Source of the DNA: Pseudogymnoascus destructans
Lineage: Eukaryota > Ascomycota > Leotiomycetes > Thelebolales > Thelebolaceae
DNA length: 64,000 nucleotides
Assembly (NCBI RefSeq): GCF_001641265.1
Contig: NW_020167524.1
Coordinates: 1-64,000, forward strand
Direction: 5' to 3'
The position numbers and the translations under genes are program-made. Below the pieces are notes generated by a model. The model searched no databases. It worked only from the letters and a program-made list of their open reading frames with translations, and was not told where the DNA came from. Below, one piece after another: positions 43,452 to 54,170 of the stretch. Every line of letters starts with the position of its first letter. Within the stretch, counting starts at the first letter, position 1.

Positions 43452-44036
43452 GGGGATCTTTATGGCACGGGGAGCGTGATCATGAAATTCATGGGTTGCT
43501 GGGTTCCTTAGCTTATTCGGAAGCCTTGTATGCTACGTCAAAGAAGGCAGGCGTCAAATGCATATGGACATCAAAGACTATCCGGAACTCAGTCCCAGCA
43601 AAGCGGCGTTATGCCTATTTTTGAGAGACCTGTTTGTGAAGTGATATAAGCCATTGTACATTAACCAGTCTGTAACCTCTAATTATCGTACATGTCCTAC
43701 ATATGGGTCAGGGACGTACAGCATAGCCGTCACCTCGAAATGTTCGGAAATTATGCCCGCCTACTCGTTTAGGCTTAGCCGAATTGATAAACTGCGTGCG
43801 AACCCTAACACTCTATCGACAACACCGACGAGGTTACAATAATTTGACTCCAGCCCCAGTGCATTAAAGAATCCAAGGTATGTTAATGCCCGTTTTTGTA
43901 CAGCTATTACGTGCGACCCTGTGAAAAAGACGACCAGCCAAAATCGAGCAATGGCACCCCGCACAAATTTTGGAATTTCGTCAGGAACAATCGAGAAGAA
44001 CGCCACAGCTAATACAAGGTCCTCACAGCTCTCACC
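43452..44036. other. Intergenic region between RPL14 and EGD2
   Basis: No additional gene or repeat seen. Confidence 0.5.
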
Positions 44037-44819
44037 ATGTCTAACCCACGCATCGAAGAACTGAACGACGAGGAGGTGCCCAAGCAGGTTGTGGCAGAGG
44101 AGGAAGCATCTGACGACTCTGACTCCGAGGTCGAGACCGGAGAGTCCATCCCAGCTGGCGCCACCGCCGTTGTCCACTCTCGCAATGAGAAGAAGGCCCG
44201 CAAGTCGATTGCCAAACTCGGCTTGGTCAGAGTCCCAGGTATCACCAGAGTTACTCTGAGACGCCCAAAGAACGTACGTAGCATGGAAACTCCTTTGGCA
44301 GACTGGGAGGCTTGTCCAGGCCTACAGATATATTTGCCGTAGACCATCCGATCTAACTGTCTACCAGATCCTCTTTGTCATCAACCAGCCAGAGGTATAC
44401 AAGTCGCCCAACAGCAACACCTACATGTAAGATACCAATTATTTCTCCAAGGTGTTTGGCATGTATACTTACAATTTGCCCTTAGCGTCTTCGGTGAGGC
44501 CAAGATTGAGGACCTCAACTCCCAGGCACAGGCATCTGCCGCCCAACAGCTCGCAGCTGCTGACACCAACGACCAAACTGGCAACGACCACACCACTCAC
44601 GATTACTCCCACGACCACGGCAAGGGCAAGGCTGTCGAGGCCGCTGACGAGAAGAAGGAGGAGGAGGAAGATGATGAGGAGGTTGACGCTGAGGGACTTG
44701 AGGACAAGGATATTGAGCTTGTCATGACCCAGGCAAACGTTTCCCGCAACAAGGCTGTCAAGGCATTGAAAGAGAACGACAGCGACATAGTCAACTCGAT
44801 CATGGCTCTCAGTATATAG
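44037..44819 (+). CDS. EGD2: Nascent polypeptide-associated complex subunit alpha
   Basis: Exons 44037-44273, 44368-44426 and 44486-44819 give 209 aa. Role: with the beta subunit it sits at the ribosomal tunnel exit and shields emerging chains from wrong targeting. Seen: acidic N-terminus, NAC domain (NEKKARKSIAKLGLVRVPGI, VTLRRPKNILFVINQPEVYK, YIVFGEAKIEDL), acidic linker, and C-terminal UBA domain (LEDKDIELVMTQANVSRNKA, IVNSIMALSI). Introns GTACGT and GTAAGA. Complete. Confidence 0.96.
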
Positions 44820-45258
44820 GTTCGGACGGGGCAATTGTTCAGCGCCTGACGCCTTGTTATCTACCTAGCTTTTGTACAATGTGCAATAAAGCAGTAATAT
44901 GATATGGACAGCCGTTTCTATTACAGGTTTTGTAAAGTAGTAGATGGGCAAGTGCAGATTCCGAGAGCATGTATGAACCAGACCAGACCAAAGTGCCATT
45001 TTATTATGGTCTCATAAAATAACCTTCAACTATGCCTACTCCCATAAACCAAACACAGTGACTCTTAGCTACATGTATCTGTAACTGGTTATTGAAGTTC
45101 CATTACTTTTGTAGCTCCCTGTATTCGTTATATCGGAACAAAAGTTGGGTGCGGTCACGTGAAATATATAACCGAGTTAGCTTCAGCCGAATGAGTTCTG
45201 CACCCTTGAGACACCACGATCATCAACTCCCTCATCGTTCAATCGCGTCACCTTCACA
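44820..45258. other. Promoter region of ATP7
   Basis: Contains GTCACGTGA at 45154-45162, about 97 bp before the ATG. Nothing else noted. Confidence 0.5.
45154..45162. promoter_or_regulatory. GTCACGTGA (E-box/Cbf1-like) upstream of ATP7
   Basis: Same core as before RPL14 and XPF, at a similar distance from the start codon. Confidence 0.5.
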
Positions 45259-46056
45259 ATGTCAGCCGGAGTAAGTGCAATCAGTCAATTGAATTGAAGC
45301 GAGCTACTAGATCGAGTTTTCGGGGTCCGAAAGAAGGCGCTGTGGCATCCGCTGGGGGCTGATCAACTTCTTCCTGACCCTGAGATCTATTCGAGAACAA
45401 CAAGCTGACAGCAACACAACAGCGTAGCGCAGCTCTCAAGCTTGACTGGCAAGCAGTCACCACGAGCCTTGGGCTCCGCGGCCAGACCGTCGCCTCCCTC
45501 CACGCCTTCAAGAAGCGCAACGAGGATGCCCGCCGCAAGCTCCAACAGCTTTCCGAGGCGCCATCCACTGTAGACTTCAGCCACTACCGCGCGACTCTCA
45601 AGAACCAGGCCGTCGTTGACTCCATAGAGAATCACTTCAAGTCGTTCAAGCCTGCCACCTACGACGTTTCCCGCCAGGTCAAGGCTATCGAGACCTTCGA
45701 GACCCAGGCCATCAAGAACGCTGAGGAGACCAAGAGCAGAGTCGACCTCGAGCTCCAGGATTTGGAGAAGACCCTCAAGAACATCCAGGACGCGCGCCCA
45801 TTCGAGGACCTCACTGTGGTATGTAGTGCCGGATACATTGGTGTTTATGGATGGTGGCTGACATTTTTCTCCAGGACGAAGTTGCCGCCGCCCGCCCAGA
45901 TATCGACGAGAGAACCACTCAGCTCGTCTCCAAGGGACGCTGGGGCGTTCCAGGCTACAAGGTACGTAAAACAGCTGTTGACAGTTGTCTTGCTTTCGGG
46001 AAAACATGTGCTAATTCAATATACAGGAGAAATTTGGCGACTTGTCTGTACTTTAA
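45259..46056 (+). CDS. ATP7: F1Fo ATP synthase subunit d
   Basis: Exons 45259-45270, 45423-45818, 45875-45961 and 46027-46056 give 174 aa, the usual length. Role: peripheral stalk of mitochondrial ATP synthase. Seen: MSAGRSAALKLDWQAV, LGLRGQTVASLHAFKKRNED, SHYRATLKNQAVVDSIE, then FKPATYDVSRQVKAIETFE. The C-terminal KGRWGVPGYKEKFGDLSVL is split over the last two exons. The first exon codes only four residues. All junctions keep frame. Complete. Confidence 0.95.
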
Positions 46057-46911
46057 ATGTTATAGAGTTGCCATTTTCTACTTCCACTGTACTATTGTAG
46101 ATAGGAGAGCCGATAGACAATCAATTAGATTGAAACCGATTGCTTTTCACCTTTGATTTATGACGCTAATCTTTGCTGATTCGATATTCCTTTGATCGCA
46201 TATTTTGATTCCCTTGTCCTTGCCAGCGCCTGCGCTCCTTCTCTTTTTGACAACGAGATGTTCGTTCCTTCCTCGAGTGATCTTCGTTGCGCCAGTTCAT
46301 TCAGACGTCTGGTCGTTCCTTCCTTAAGTGATCTTCGTTGCACTAGTTAATTCAGACGTCTGGTCGTTCCTTCCTTCGTTCACCAGCCACGACAAATCGT
46401 TCTATGCCCCAAGCCCCAAATATGACTCGCAATTCCCACTTCCCTTTCCAACCACTCTGAGGACCTCTATATTCTGACCTAAAAAGACAATACCACAAGC
46501 AATGACGCGCCCACTTGTAGCTCTTGGACAAACGCCATGTTACCGTCATGCAATGTTCCAGCAACTTCGTTTCTTCTGAGATAAATTGTCCGGTGGGTAT
46601 ATTCTCCATCTTTCAACCACTTCAAGTACCGGGCAAAGGCTTTTGTCAAGAGGGACACGCCAGAAGAGGTGGTATGACGGTGGTGGTGGCGCCGGTGCAC
46701 GTGTTACTTGATTTCAGAAGCAAAGAGGACTAAACTTTGCCATCATATATCAAAAATGCAAGACCAGAAGCACATGGAATCCACCTAGCGGTCACATGTG
46801 TTCAAGGCTACAAATCTGTAATTGTAGAAGTAGCAGCCGTTCATTCAATTACCATGAGGCATTTTCACCACATGGCTTGCCATAGATCATTAAAACTGCT
46901 CTCAGAGAGCA
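46057..46911. other. Convergent intergenic region with a 51-bp minisatellite
   Basis: At 46262-46373 a 51-bp unit (TCGTTCCTTCC ... CAGACGTCTGG) occurs twice plus a partial third copy; the unit includes the palindrome CAGACGTCTG. No gene supported. Confidence 0.6.
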
Positions 46912-47570
46912 TCACGGGCTCGCCGCCACGAGACTCAAATACACACCCCAAGCCATCCCCGCCAAACTCCCCAGCAGATTCCTCGCCTCCACCGACTCCA
47001 GAACCGTAAAATTGACAAGACTAACCAGCGGCCACAGTCTAGCACCAGCGATCATCAGCGGCCAAAACTCGAACTGAACAAGCTTCCAGGCCTCCTCCCA
47101 GCTCGCGCCGCGCAGCCCAGCCATGATCATGACGAACGCGATGGTGTTAGCTGCGCCGCCCGCGCTCTGGTCAATGAGGAACTTTAGCACGGTGTTGCGG
47201 CGATTGAGGCGCGGTTCAACGATTGAATGGGTGGCCTCCTCGGAGTCGAGCTCCTTGTCGTCGTTGGATGATGCGGCGGCGATGGCAGCGGGAGAGGGGC
47301 GCAGGGTGCGGCTTGGGAAGAGGGACTCGAGGAGCTGTTGCCAGAGGAAGTTGGGGGGACAGTTGAGGGCGGTGTAGATGATGAAGTGTAGGACGGGCGT
47401 CCAGGATATGGTGTATGGTGACTGCGGGGTTTGTTAGTGGTGTTGCTGGGAGAGAGGGGTGGGGAGGTTACGTTTGTTCGGTATGCGCTGATGGTTTGGG
47501 CGAGCACGTTACTTGATGCGGAGAGGAGGCATGATTGGATTGTTGCGCGGACTATTGGCGAAGAAAGCAT
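46912..47570 (-). CDS. Mpv17/PMP22-family membrane protein
   Basis: Exons 47570-47472 and 47421-46912 with a 50-bp intron give 202 aa. Seen: N-terminal ATIQSCLLSASSNVLAQTI as in Mpv17 family proteins. Then come TPVLHFIIYTALNCPPNFLWQQLLE, a polar spacer, and the diagnostic second half DQSAGGAANTIAFVMIMAGL, WKLVQFEFWPLMIAGARLWPLVSLVNFTVL. Four membrane segments are expected, in the mitochondrial inner or peroxisomal membrane. Exact substrate or channel role unknown. Complete. Confidence 0.87.
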
Positions 47571-48164
47571 TGTGAATGAGGCCGCAGTAGTCTGTATGGG
47601 CGAATTGTAGTGCTATGGCCCAGGTGTTGAGGTGCAGGATATGTTCTAAATGTGTCGAGCGGGGTTTGTCTCCGACATCAATCGCGAGCGAAGTGAGACA
47701 AAAGTGCGGTCAGTCTCAGTCGCCTTTGGCTTCTTTTGCCTATTTATAATACGGGAACAACCTCGAATATTAAAAGGTGTCTTTTTAGGAATTTGTATAT
47801 TGCAAATCAATCAATCATGCAAGCCACAATTGTGGCCATACCATGTTTTCTGGGTGGAGTCGGAGTGGGTAACTTGCTTGTGACAGCTGGGCCTTGGCCC
47901 AGGATGTGCTCGGAATCAATTAACTATTTAACTCTTATCTGTTTGTTTTCAGAGCGCGGAATCCCTAATTTTTTCAATGGATTATGGGGGCTTTAATGTA
48001 CGTGGGGATGCGGGGAGCGCTGGGAGAATGAAGTGCAGTTGATATTCGAGGCAAGGCGAACGCCTGATCCACGAAATACGAGGTGTCCATTGGTGTAAAG
48101 TTGGGCTCATGATTTTCTGGATTTGCTTTTAGCAGTGCTATTAGCTATTAAGCGGCATACAGAA
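47571..48164. other. Intergenic region
   Basis: No supported gene. Contains UTR-like sequence for the flanking minus-strand genes. Confidence 0.5.
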
Positions 48165-49190
48165 CTAGGAAGCAACAGCTGCTGCGTAGCCATTGAACTC
48201 TCCCGTCTCAGCCAGCAGGAGGGGCAACTCATCCGACATCAAAGAATCGAACGTCGACTTCTCACGGGGCTCCCAGCCCAGCGCACGCAATCTATTGGCA
48301 CGGTTCCTCGCATTCTGCCCAATGACTGGGACAGACCACTCCTTGAAGAGATCACCATACAGCTCCTCCGGAATCTCCCTCGGCGTCGAATCCTCGATCT
48401 TGCCCGCCTGCTTCAGCGCCTTCCCAATCATCTCAGCACATGCCTCCCACGAGTAGTCCTCCCCGTTCTCGGAGAAGAAGTACGGGTTCTTGAGCACCTC
48501 CTCTCCAGACGAGGATTCCATGTGGTGCAGGATGGTCATGTAGCCCCGCGCCAGATCAGCCACGTGGATGTGTCGCCAGAGCGCCTTGCCTTTCCCTACA
48601 TAGCCCGCGTAGCCGTGCTTGAGCGCGAAGCGCGCCATGGTCGGGAGCTGGATCGAGAGACGGTTCTCCTGGCCCAGCCCGTAGATCAGGGGCGGGAACA
48701 TAATCGCGATCTTCGCTTTAGCTCCCAGTTCGGCGCGGCGCTTGAGGATGGCCAGGTCGATGGTGCGGTGGGGCGCATCGTCCGCTACACTATCAATCGT
48801 CTCGGGCTTGTCATCTTCGTAGATCTTGTCACTGGCGTATGCACCGTTGGATTTATCAGTGATGACGCTGCAGCCGCTGGTGTGGATGTAGATAGAGCTC
48901 TTTCCAGTTTTGGCGCGCTCGTTGATGCCCTCGAGGATGGAAACGGCTGAGGGCTCGTGATCAGCCGTCGCGGTGTGCATTACGACGTCGGCGGCGGCGG
49001 CAGCATTGCAGATTATATCACCGTCATCCAGCGATCCGAGTATAGTTTTAGTGCCGAGCTTCTCGAGACCTGCTCTTGCTTCTTCTTTTCGGACCAGGAT
49101 TGTGACCTGGTACCCTTCATGGAGGAGCTCTTTGAGGACTCCGAGTCCAATGAAACCTGGACCGAGGAGGAAGACGGAGCCCTTGCCCAT
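48165..49190 (-). CDS. NAD(P)-binding epimerase/dehydratase-like protein (extended SDR)
   Basis: 341 aa from ATG 49190 (MGKGSVFLLGPGFIGLGV); an in-frame ATG at 49247 exists, but the later one sits directly before the Rossmann strand. Seen: glycine motif GPGFIGLG, ILVRKEEAR after the second strand, a VVMHTATADH segment in place of the usual Asp-rich loop, IHTSGCSV, then IAIMFPPLIYGLG and WRHIHVADLARGY, hallmarks of the NAD-dependent epimerase and NmrA-like groups. The classical YxxxK pair is not obvious, so a regulatory or atypical redox role is possible. Single exon. Confidence 0.82.
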   Translation of the reverse strand: MGKGSVFLLGPGFIGLGVLKELLHEGYQVTILVRKEEARAGLEKLGTKTILGSLDDGDIICNAAAAADVVMHTATADHEPSAVSILEGINERAKTGKSSIYIHTSGCSVITDKSNGAYASDKIYEDDKPETIDSVADDAPHRTIDLAILKRRAELGAKAKIAIMFPPLIYGLGQENRLSIQLPTMARFALKHGYAGYVGKGKALWRHIHVADLARGYMTILHHMESSSGEEVLKNPYFFSENGEDYSWEACAEMIGKALKQAGKIEDSTPREIPEELYGDLFKEWSVPVIGQNARNRANRLRALGWEPREKSTFDSLMSDELPLLLAETGEFNGYAAAVAS

Positions 49191-49455
49191 ATTTCTTAAA
49201 AAGTAGATGAGTTTTATACTATACGCTTGGCTGTGGTTGCAATACACGTAGCCTATTCTATCGACTGATTGCTAAAATGCCCACAGAGCTGTAGGGTAAC
49301 GACTGTTGTACGCTCGCTAATGCAACCCGCGTGTCTCAGTCTTCCAATCTAATGGATTTTAGAGATAGAATAGACTCGATACGCATTACCAACAATCGCC
49401 TCTCGATTACAAGAAGGACAATGTTCAAAAGGATGGCCCATAATGGTACAATGGC

Positions 49456-51129
49456 GGCGATATACAGTCGCGGAACCTGTTCCGGCGGGCGGTATGGTCC
49501 ACTTCCCCGTTGGAATTCCTAGTCGTCTTCGTGCCAATTACTTATGTCGTTATAAATGAGTTTGTGCGTCGACAGGCACGCACTCCGGGGATGAAAGGGC
49601 CTTCTGGAATTCCATTGATAGGAAACATTGGGCAGATCCGCGTGAATGCAGCTGAGAAATACAGAGAGTGGGCGAAGACATACGGAGCAGTTTACCAGAT
49701 CCAGCTTGGGAATATTCCGGTTGTCGTTGTCAACTCTGCTGCTTCAGCCAAGGTCTTGTTTGGCCAACACGCCCAGGCTTTGAGCTCGAGACCCGAGTTT
49801 TATACGTTTCACAAGGTAAGATTAAAATGTCATAATCGTGCAAAGTTTAAAAGACCTGATACGAAATTGTTTCATAGGTTATTTCGGATACCGCTGGAAC
49901 TACCATTGGGACATCTCCTTACAGCGATTCATTGAAGCGCCGCCGGAAGGTAGCCGCCTCTGCCCTCAACCGACCTTCTGTACAAACCTATATCCCACAC
50001 TTGGACGTCGAAACCAAGGACTTCTTGTCTGAGCTCCTCACATATGGCAAAGAGGGAACTGTCGGTGTCGATCCCTTACCTTGTATCCAACGCCCCGAGT
50101 CTCAGTCTTGCCTTGACTCTGAACTGGGGTGTCCGTATGAGCAGCCAGAACGATGCACTTTTCAAGGAGATCACCCACGTTGAGGAGAAGTCAGCACATT
50201 CCGCAGCACAACCGGTAACCTTTTGGATTTTATTCCTCTCCTACGTCTGAACCCCTTCAGCTTCGGCTCCAAGAAAGCCCGTGAGATGAGAAATCGCCGC
50301 GACGTGTACTTGAAGGGCCTTAATAAAGGTCTCGAGGAGCGCATGGAGAAGGGGACGCACAAACCATGCATCCAAGCCAACGTCATCCTCGACAAGGAGA
50401 CCCAACTCAACGATGCCGAACTCACATCCATCAGTCTCACCATGCTCTCCGGCGGACTCGACACAGTCACAACCCTCCTCCAATAGAGCGTCGCTCTCCT
50501 CGCCCAGCGCCCTGACATCCCAAAGAAAGCATGGGCCGAGATCGCCGAATTCTACACCCCGACGAACCCCTCTGTGCGCCCAGGACGACCAAAAATGCCG
50601 CTACATCGTCGCCCTCGTCCGCGAATGCCTTCGGTAATCCAAGCCCCCCCCCCCTTCTCCGCATATTCATCTACTAACACCCCCCAGCTACTTCACCGTC
50701 CTCCGTCTCGCCCTCCCCATCAAAGACGTCACCTACAACGGCATCGTCATCCCCGCAAAGGCAGTCTATTTCCTCAACGCATGGGCCTGCAACATGGATT
50801 CCGCCGTGTGGAGCGATCCCTCTGTCTTCCGCCCCGAGCGCTGGCTCGAGCAGCCCGACGCGCCGATGTTTACCTACGGCATGGGCTACCGCATGTGTGC
50901 TGGCTCATTGCTGGCGAATAGAGAGCTTTATCTTGTGTTTATCCGCATGTTGAATGCGTTTGAGATCCGCAGCGCGGATGGGGTGGATGCGCATCCGTTG
51001 ACGGGGAATTCGGATCCGACGAGCTTGGTGGCGATGCCGGAGAGGTATAAGGCGTATTTTGTGCCGAGGAGGGTGGAGGTGCTGAGGAGAGAGATTGAGG
51101 AGTTTGAGGTTACTGGGGCGCAGGCTTGA
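49456..51129 (+). pseudogene. Decayed cytochrome P450, aromatic-acetate hydroxylase-like
   Basis: The sequence follows a full P450: proline hinge GPSGIPLIGN, QIQLGNIPVVVVNSA, ALSSRPEFYTFHK, an intron at about 49816-49878, AGTTIGTSPYSDSLKRRRK, the I-helix LTMLSGGLDTVTT, an ERW segment (FRPERWLEQP) and the heme loop FTYGMGYRMCAG. Lesions: no in-frame ATG before the hinge, frameshifts near 50092 and 50195, TAG at 50484-50486 in the I helix, and a further frame change near 50555-50600. By memory it resembles CYP504-type hydroxylases (phenylacetate or 3-hydroxyphenylacetate), whose product is homogentisate or its precursor. It lies tail-to-tail with hmgA, which supports that reading. Confidence 0.82.
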
Positions 51130-51362
51130 GAAGATAGGTGGTTTTATTTTGGGGTTGTTGAGCTGTAGATATGAGATGATACAAATATCATACGATAAAA
51201 GTTTATAAATGGGAGTCATGAAGGCTGCCTGGTTTATGTGAGTACAAGACACATACGCACAGTGATACACAGGATGTAGATAAAAGTAACGGATATTCAT
51301 TCCTTACAATAGCTAACACTAAAAAGCTAAATAGCGAGGATAACTACGAATACACCCCCTAC

Positions 51363-52745
51363 CTACTTCCCCTCCGGCCTCTTAAAATTCACCTTCAGCG
51401 CCTCCCACGACTTCTCATTATAATCCGGCTGCACCTTCTCACACTCCCTCAGCCCCCACTCCGACACCCCAATCATCAAACTACTCTCAAACATAAACGC
51501 CATGCTCCCCTCCCCAACCTTCATGGGCGCCAGCGCCGCCCCACTCGCCTTCTCATGCGTCGCCGCATCCGGCCCATGCGCACTCATCACATTATGCAGA
51601 CTCGCGCCGGCGGGTCTGAACCCGCCTCCCTCTTTGGCATCGTAGTCACCGGTGATCAGACCCATGAACTCGGACATGGTGTTGCGGTGAAACCACGGCG
51701 GGCGGAAGGTGTCTTCCTGCACGAGCCAGCGAGGGGGGAAGATGACGAAATCGGCGATGGCGGTGCCGACGTGGTCGGATGGGCCGGTTAGCACGGTGAA
51801 GATGCTCGGGTCGGGGTGGTCGAAGCTGATGCTGCCGATGGTGTTGAAGCGCCCGAGGTCGTACTTGTAGGGGTAGTAGTTCCCGTGCCACGCGACGATG
51901 TCGAAGGGTGTGTGGTTCTGCGAGGCTGTGAAGAGGTTTCCGTCGAACTTGGAGTAGATGGTCCAGGTGCTGGAGGTATCTTCCTGGAAGTCAGCTACAG
52001 GGGCTTGGAAGTCGCGCGCGTTCGCGAGCCCGTTGGATCCGATGGGGCCTAGCTCGGGAAGCTCGAAGTGGCCCTGGTATAGCTCGAGGATATAACCGCG
52101 GACGGGGCCCACGGGGAGGGTGACGCGGTAGCGGACACCACGGGGGATGACGACAATTTCATTGGGGCGGGCGAGGATGCGGCCGAGCTCGGTTTGGATG
52201 TCGAGGACGCCGTGTTGGAGGACGATGAGGAAGTCGCCGTCGGCGGAGTAGAAGGCCTCGTTGCCCATGTCCTTGCCTGCGGCGAAGATGAGGATGCCCA
52301 GACCGGATTTCATGGCTGGGGAACCGGCGCCACCGAGGTGCTTGAGGGAGTGTACCCAATCTTTTGTTTCGTCCATGTCGAAGGGGTTCCAGCGGAGCTG
52401 GTTGGGAATTTGATGAAGTGGAGACTGAGAGGTGGACTCAACTGCACCATTGTATGCGGCGAAGTCGCTGTGTGATGCTGCGGGAAGGATTCGGTATAAC
52501 CATGATTGGAGATTTTCGTGGCGGGGTGCTGTGAAAGCTGTGCCGGAAAGCTTCTCTGCGTAGAGGCCGTACGGCGGCTTTTGTGGTGAGTTCGCAGCTA
52601 CGGGCAATGCTCCTTCGATGGCTTCTGATCTGTAATGCAGTTAGCTCATTGGATTTCATAATAAGATGGCTTCTTACTCATGGTATGAACCAAACCCATT
52701 CTGATATGAGTATTGTTCCTCCACCTTAAATGCTGTGACCGGCAT
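51363..52745 (-). CDS. hmgA: Homogentisate 1,2-dioxygenase
   Basis: Exons 52745-52678 and 52629-51363 give 444 aa. Role: opens the homogentisate ring to maleylacetoacetate in phenylalanine, tyrosine and phenylacetate breakdown. Seen: N-terminus NGFGSYHESEAIEGALPV and YAEKLSGTAFTAPRHEN. The iron-binding region WFHRNTMSEFMGL has His and Glu six residues apart, followed by SAHGPD, which supplies the second His ligand. The first exon was found by homology logic: it restores the family start MPVTAF and a clean GTAAGA...ACAG intron. All catalytic residues present, so the enzyme should be active even though the neighbouring P450 is broken. Confidence 0.95.
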
Positions 52746-53319
52746 ATTGAAGACCTGATGGGAGATCTACACTGTCAAACAGCTTATTATATCGCTCCAA
52801 TGCAGTCTTGTCTTTGTTCCAGCGAGCTATCTTCAAAATCCGAAAGTTGTATTGGCAGGCAATGGGAAATTTATAGAATAGTCGATTTTAGAGAAGTTAC
52901 AAGTTATTTGAGGGGAAATATTACTATTATCATACTGTAGCCTTCTATCAATGGACCCTTGGCTTGGAGCTCGGGAGGGTCGCGGGGTTAGCGCGCGGCA
53001 TAGCCATTCGATGACGGGATGGCGGAAAAGCGCGGAGTGGTGTTTTTAATTCCGCATGCGGGGTACAAGATACATCTCCAACTTCCAAAGGGAAAACTAT
53101 GGGGTAACTTATGTATCCACTGTCGGAAACTCACTTTATCACGCATATTCATTTAGCAATCATGATAAATCTTGAAATAAAAATACACGGACACAGAATA
53201 TGGAGAAATCATCACTTGTAATCTATGCTCTGCGGACATATCTACACTAACCCCGTTCCTGGCTGAGGGTCCATTCCGCAACTGCTCCGTCCATCCGGCC
53301 TTCACTTTGCACCCTCCCT
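52746..53319. other. Intergenic region upstream of hmgA
   Basis: Promoter of hmgA and 3' region of the Dabb gene. No other feature seen. Confidence 0.5.
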
Positions 53320-53704
53320 CTAATCAAAGATGCTCTCGAAATACACCATTATGATGCCCTCGTGTACGGCCATAGCCACCTTCTTGAGATCCGCGTGCCC
53401 TGTGCACTCATTGTCGTAGAACAGCATATCCTCCTTGTTCCTGAAGACCGTTGAAACGGCCAGGGTGAAGCCCTGGGCGCGCTGGTCGGGGAACGTCTTG
53501 CCGGCTTGGATGTCGAGGATGTATGGTGCGCCGTCCTGAGGGCCCCGTTAGCTCTGGGATAAGATGTAAGTGGGATAGGGAGGTGGGTGGAAATACCTTG
53601 AGTGCTTCTTGAGGCATGGTGTGGTATTTCGCAAGGAGCTTTTCTTGACCCTCTTCCGTTGGGATCTTGAAGAGGGTGACGCGGCGGATGGGCTTGGTAG
53701 ACAT
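53320..53704 (-). CDS. Stress-response A/B barrel (Dabb) protein
   Basis: Exons 53704-53597 and 53535-53320 with a 61-bp intron (CTAAC branch site) give 107 aa, the single-domain length. Seen: IRRVTLFKIPTEEGQEKLLA opening strand, a central YHTMPQEALK helix, GKTFPDQRAQGFTLAVST, and C-terminal HEGIIMVYFESIFD. Proteins of this fold form dimeric ferredoxin-like barrels; some are enzymes, most are uncharacterised. No specific reaction can be assigned. Confidence 0.82.
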
Positions 53705-54170
53705 TGTGATATGAGTTGATTAAGTTGACTTTGATGTTTAACGACAAAGGGGTATAATAAGAAGTATAAGTAATAATTTGTGTGAAGTTATTCGATTCAA
53801 GTAAGTGACTACTCGGGCGGCTGGAAGAGGGGTTCGTTCGTAGAATTATTCAGCAATGAGGGGAACGGAAAAACTAGGCACGTTTCTAACGCCAAAGGCA
53901 GGATAACTGGCTCCTGTACGGTTCTAACGGCAATCTCACATCAGACATCTTTCTCCATGTCAAAATTATCCTATAATATAGCTCTTTTAGGTTGTAGCTT
54001 ACCCCAAATGCTCTCGCGGAGCAGTTCCGCCGCGTTTATTCTCCAACTACGCCCGGCTAGACAAGGCATATAGACCATCTCCAAAACCAGGGGTCATGTG
54101 AATTGTTAACTTCTGGTTTTCACCGAATCAAAGGCTATAGTTGGGACCTGTGCACTGTGTTTGCCATTAT
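53705..54170. other. Intergenic region
   Basis: Promoter of the Dabb gene and 3' end of XPF. Nothing else noted. Confidence 0.5.
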
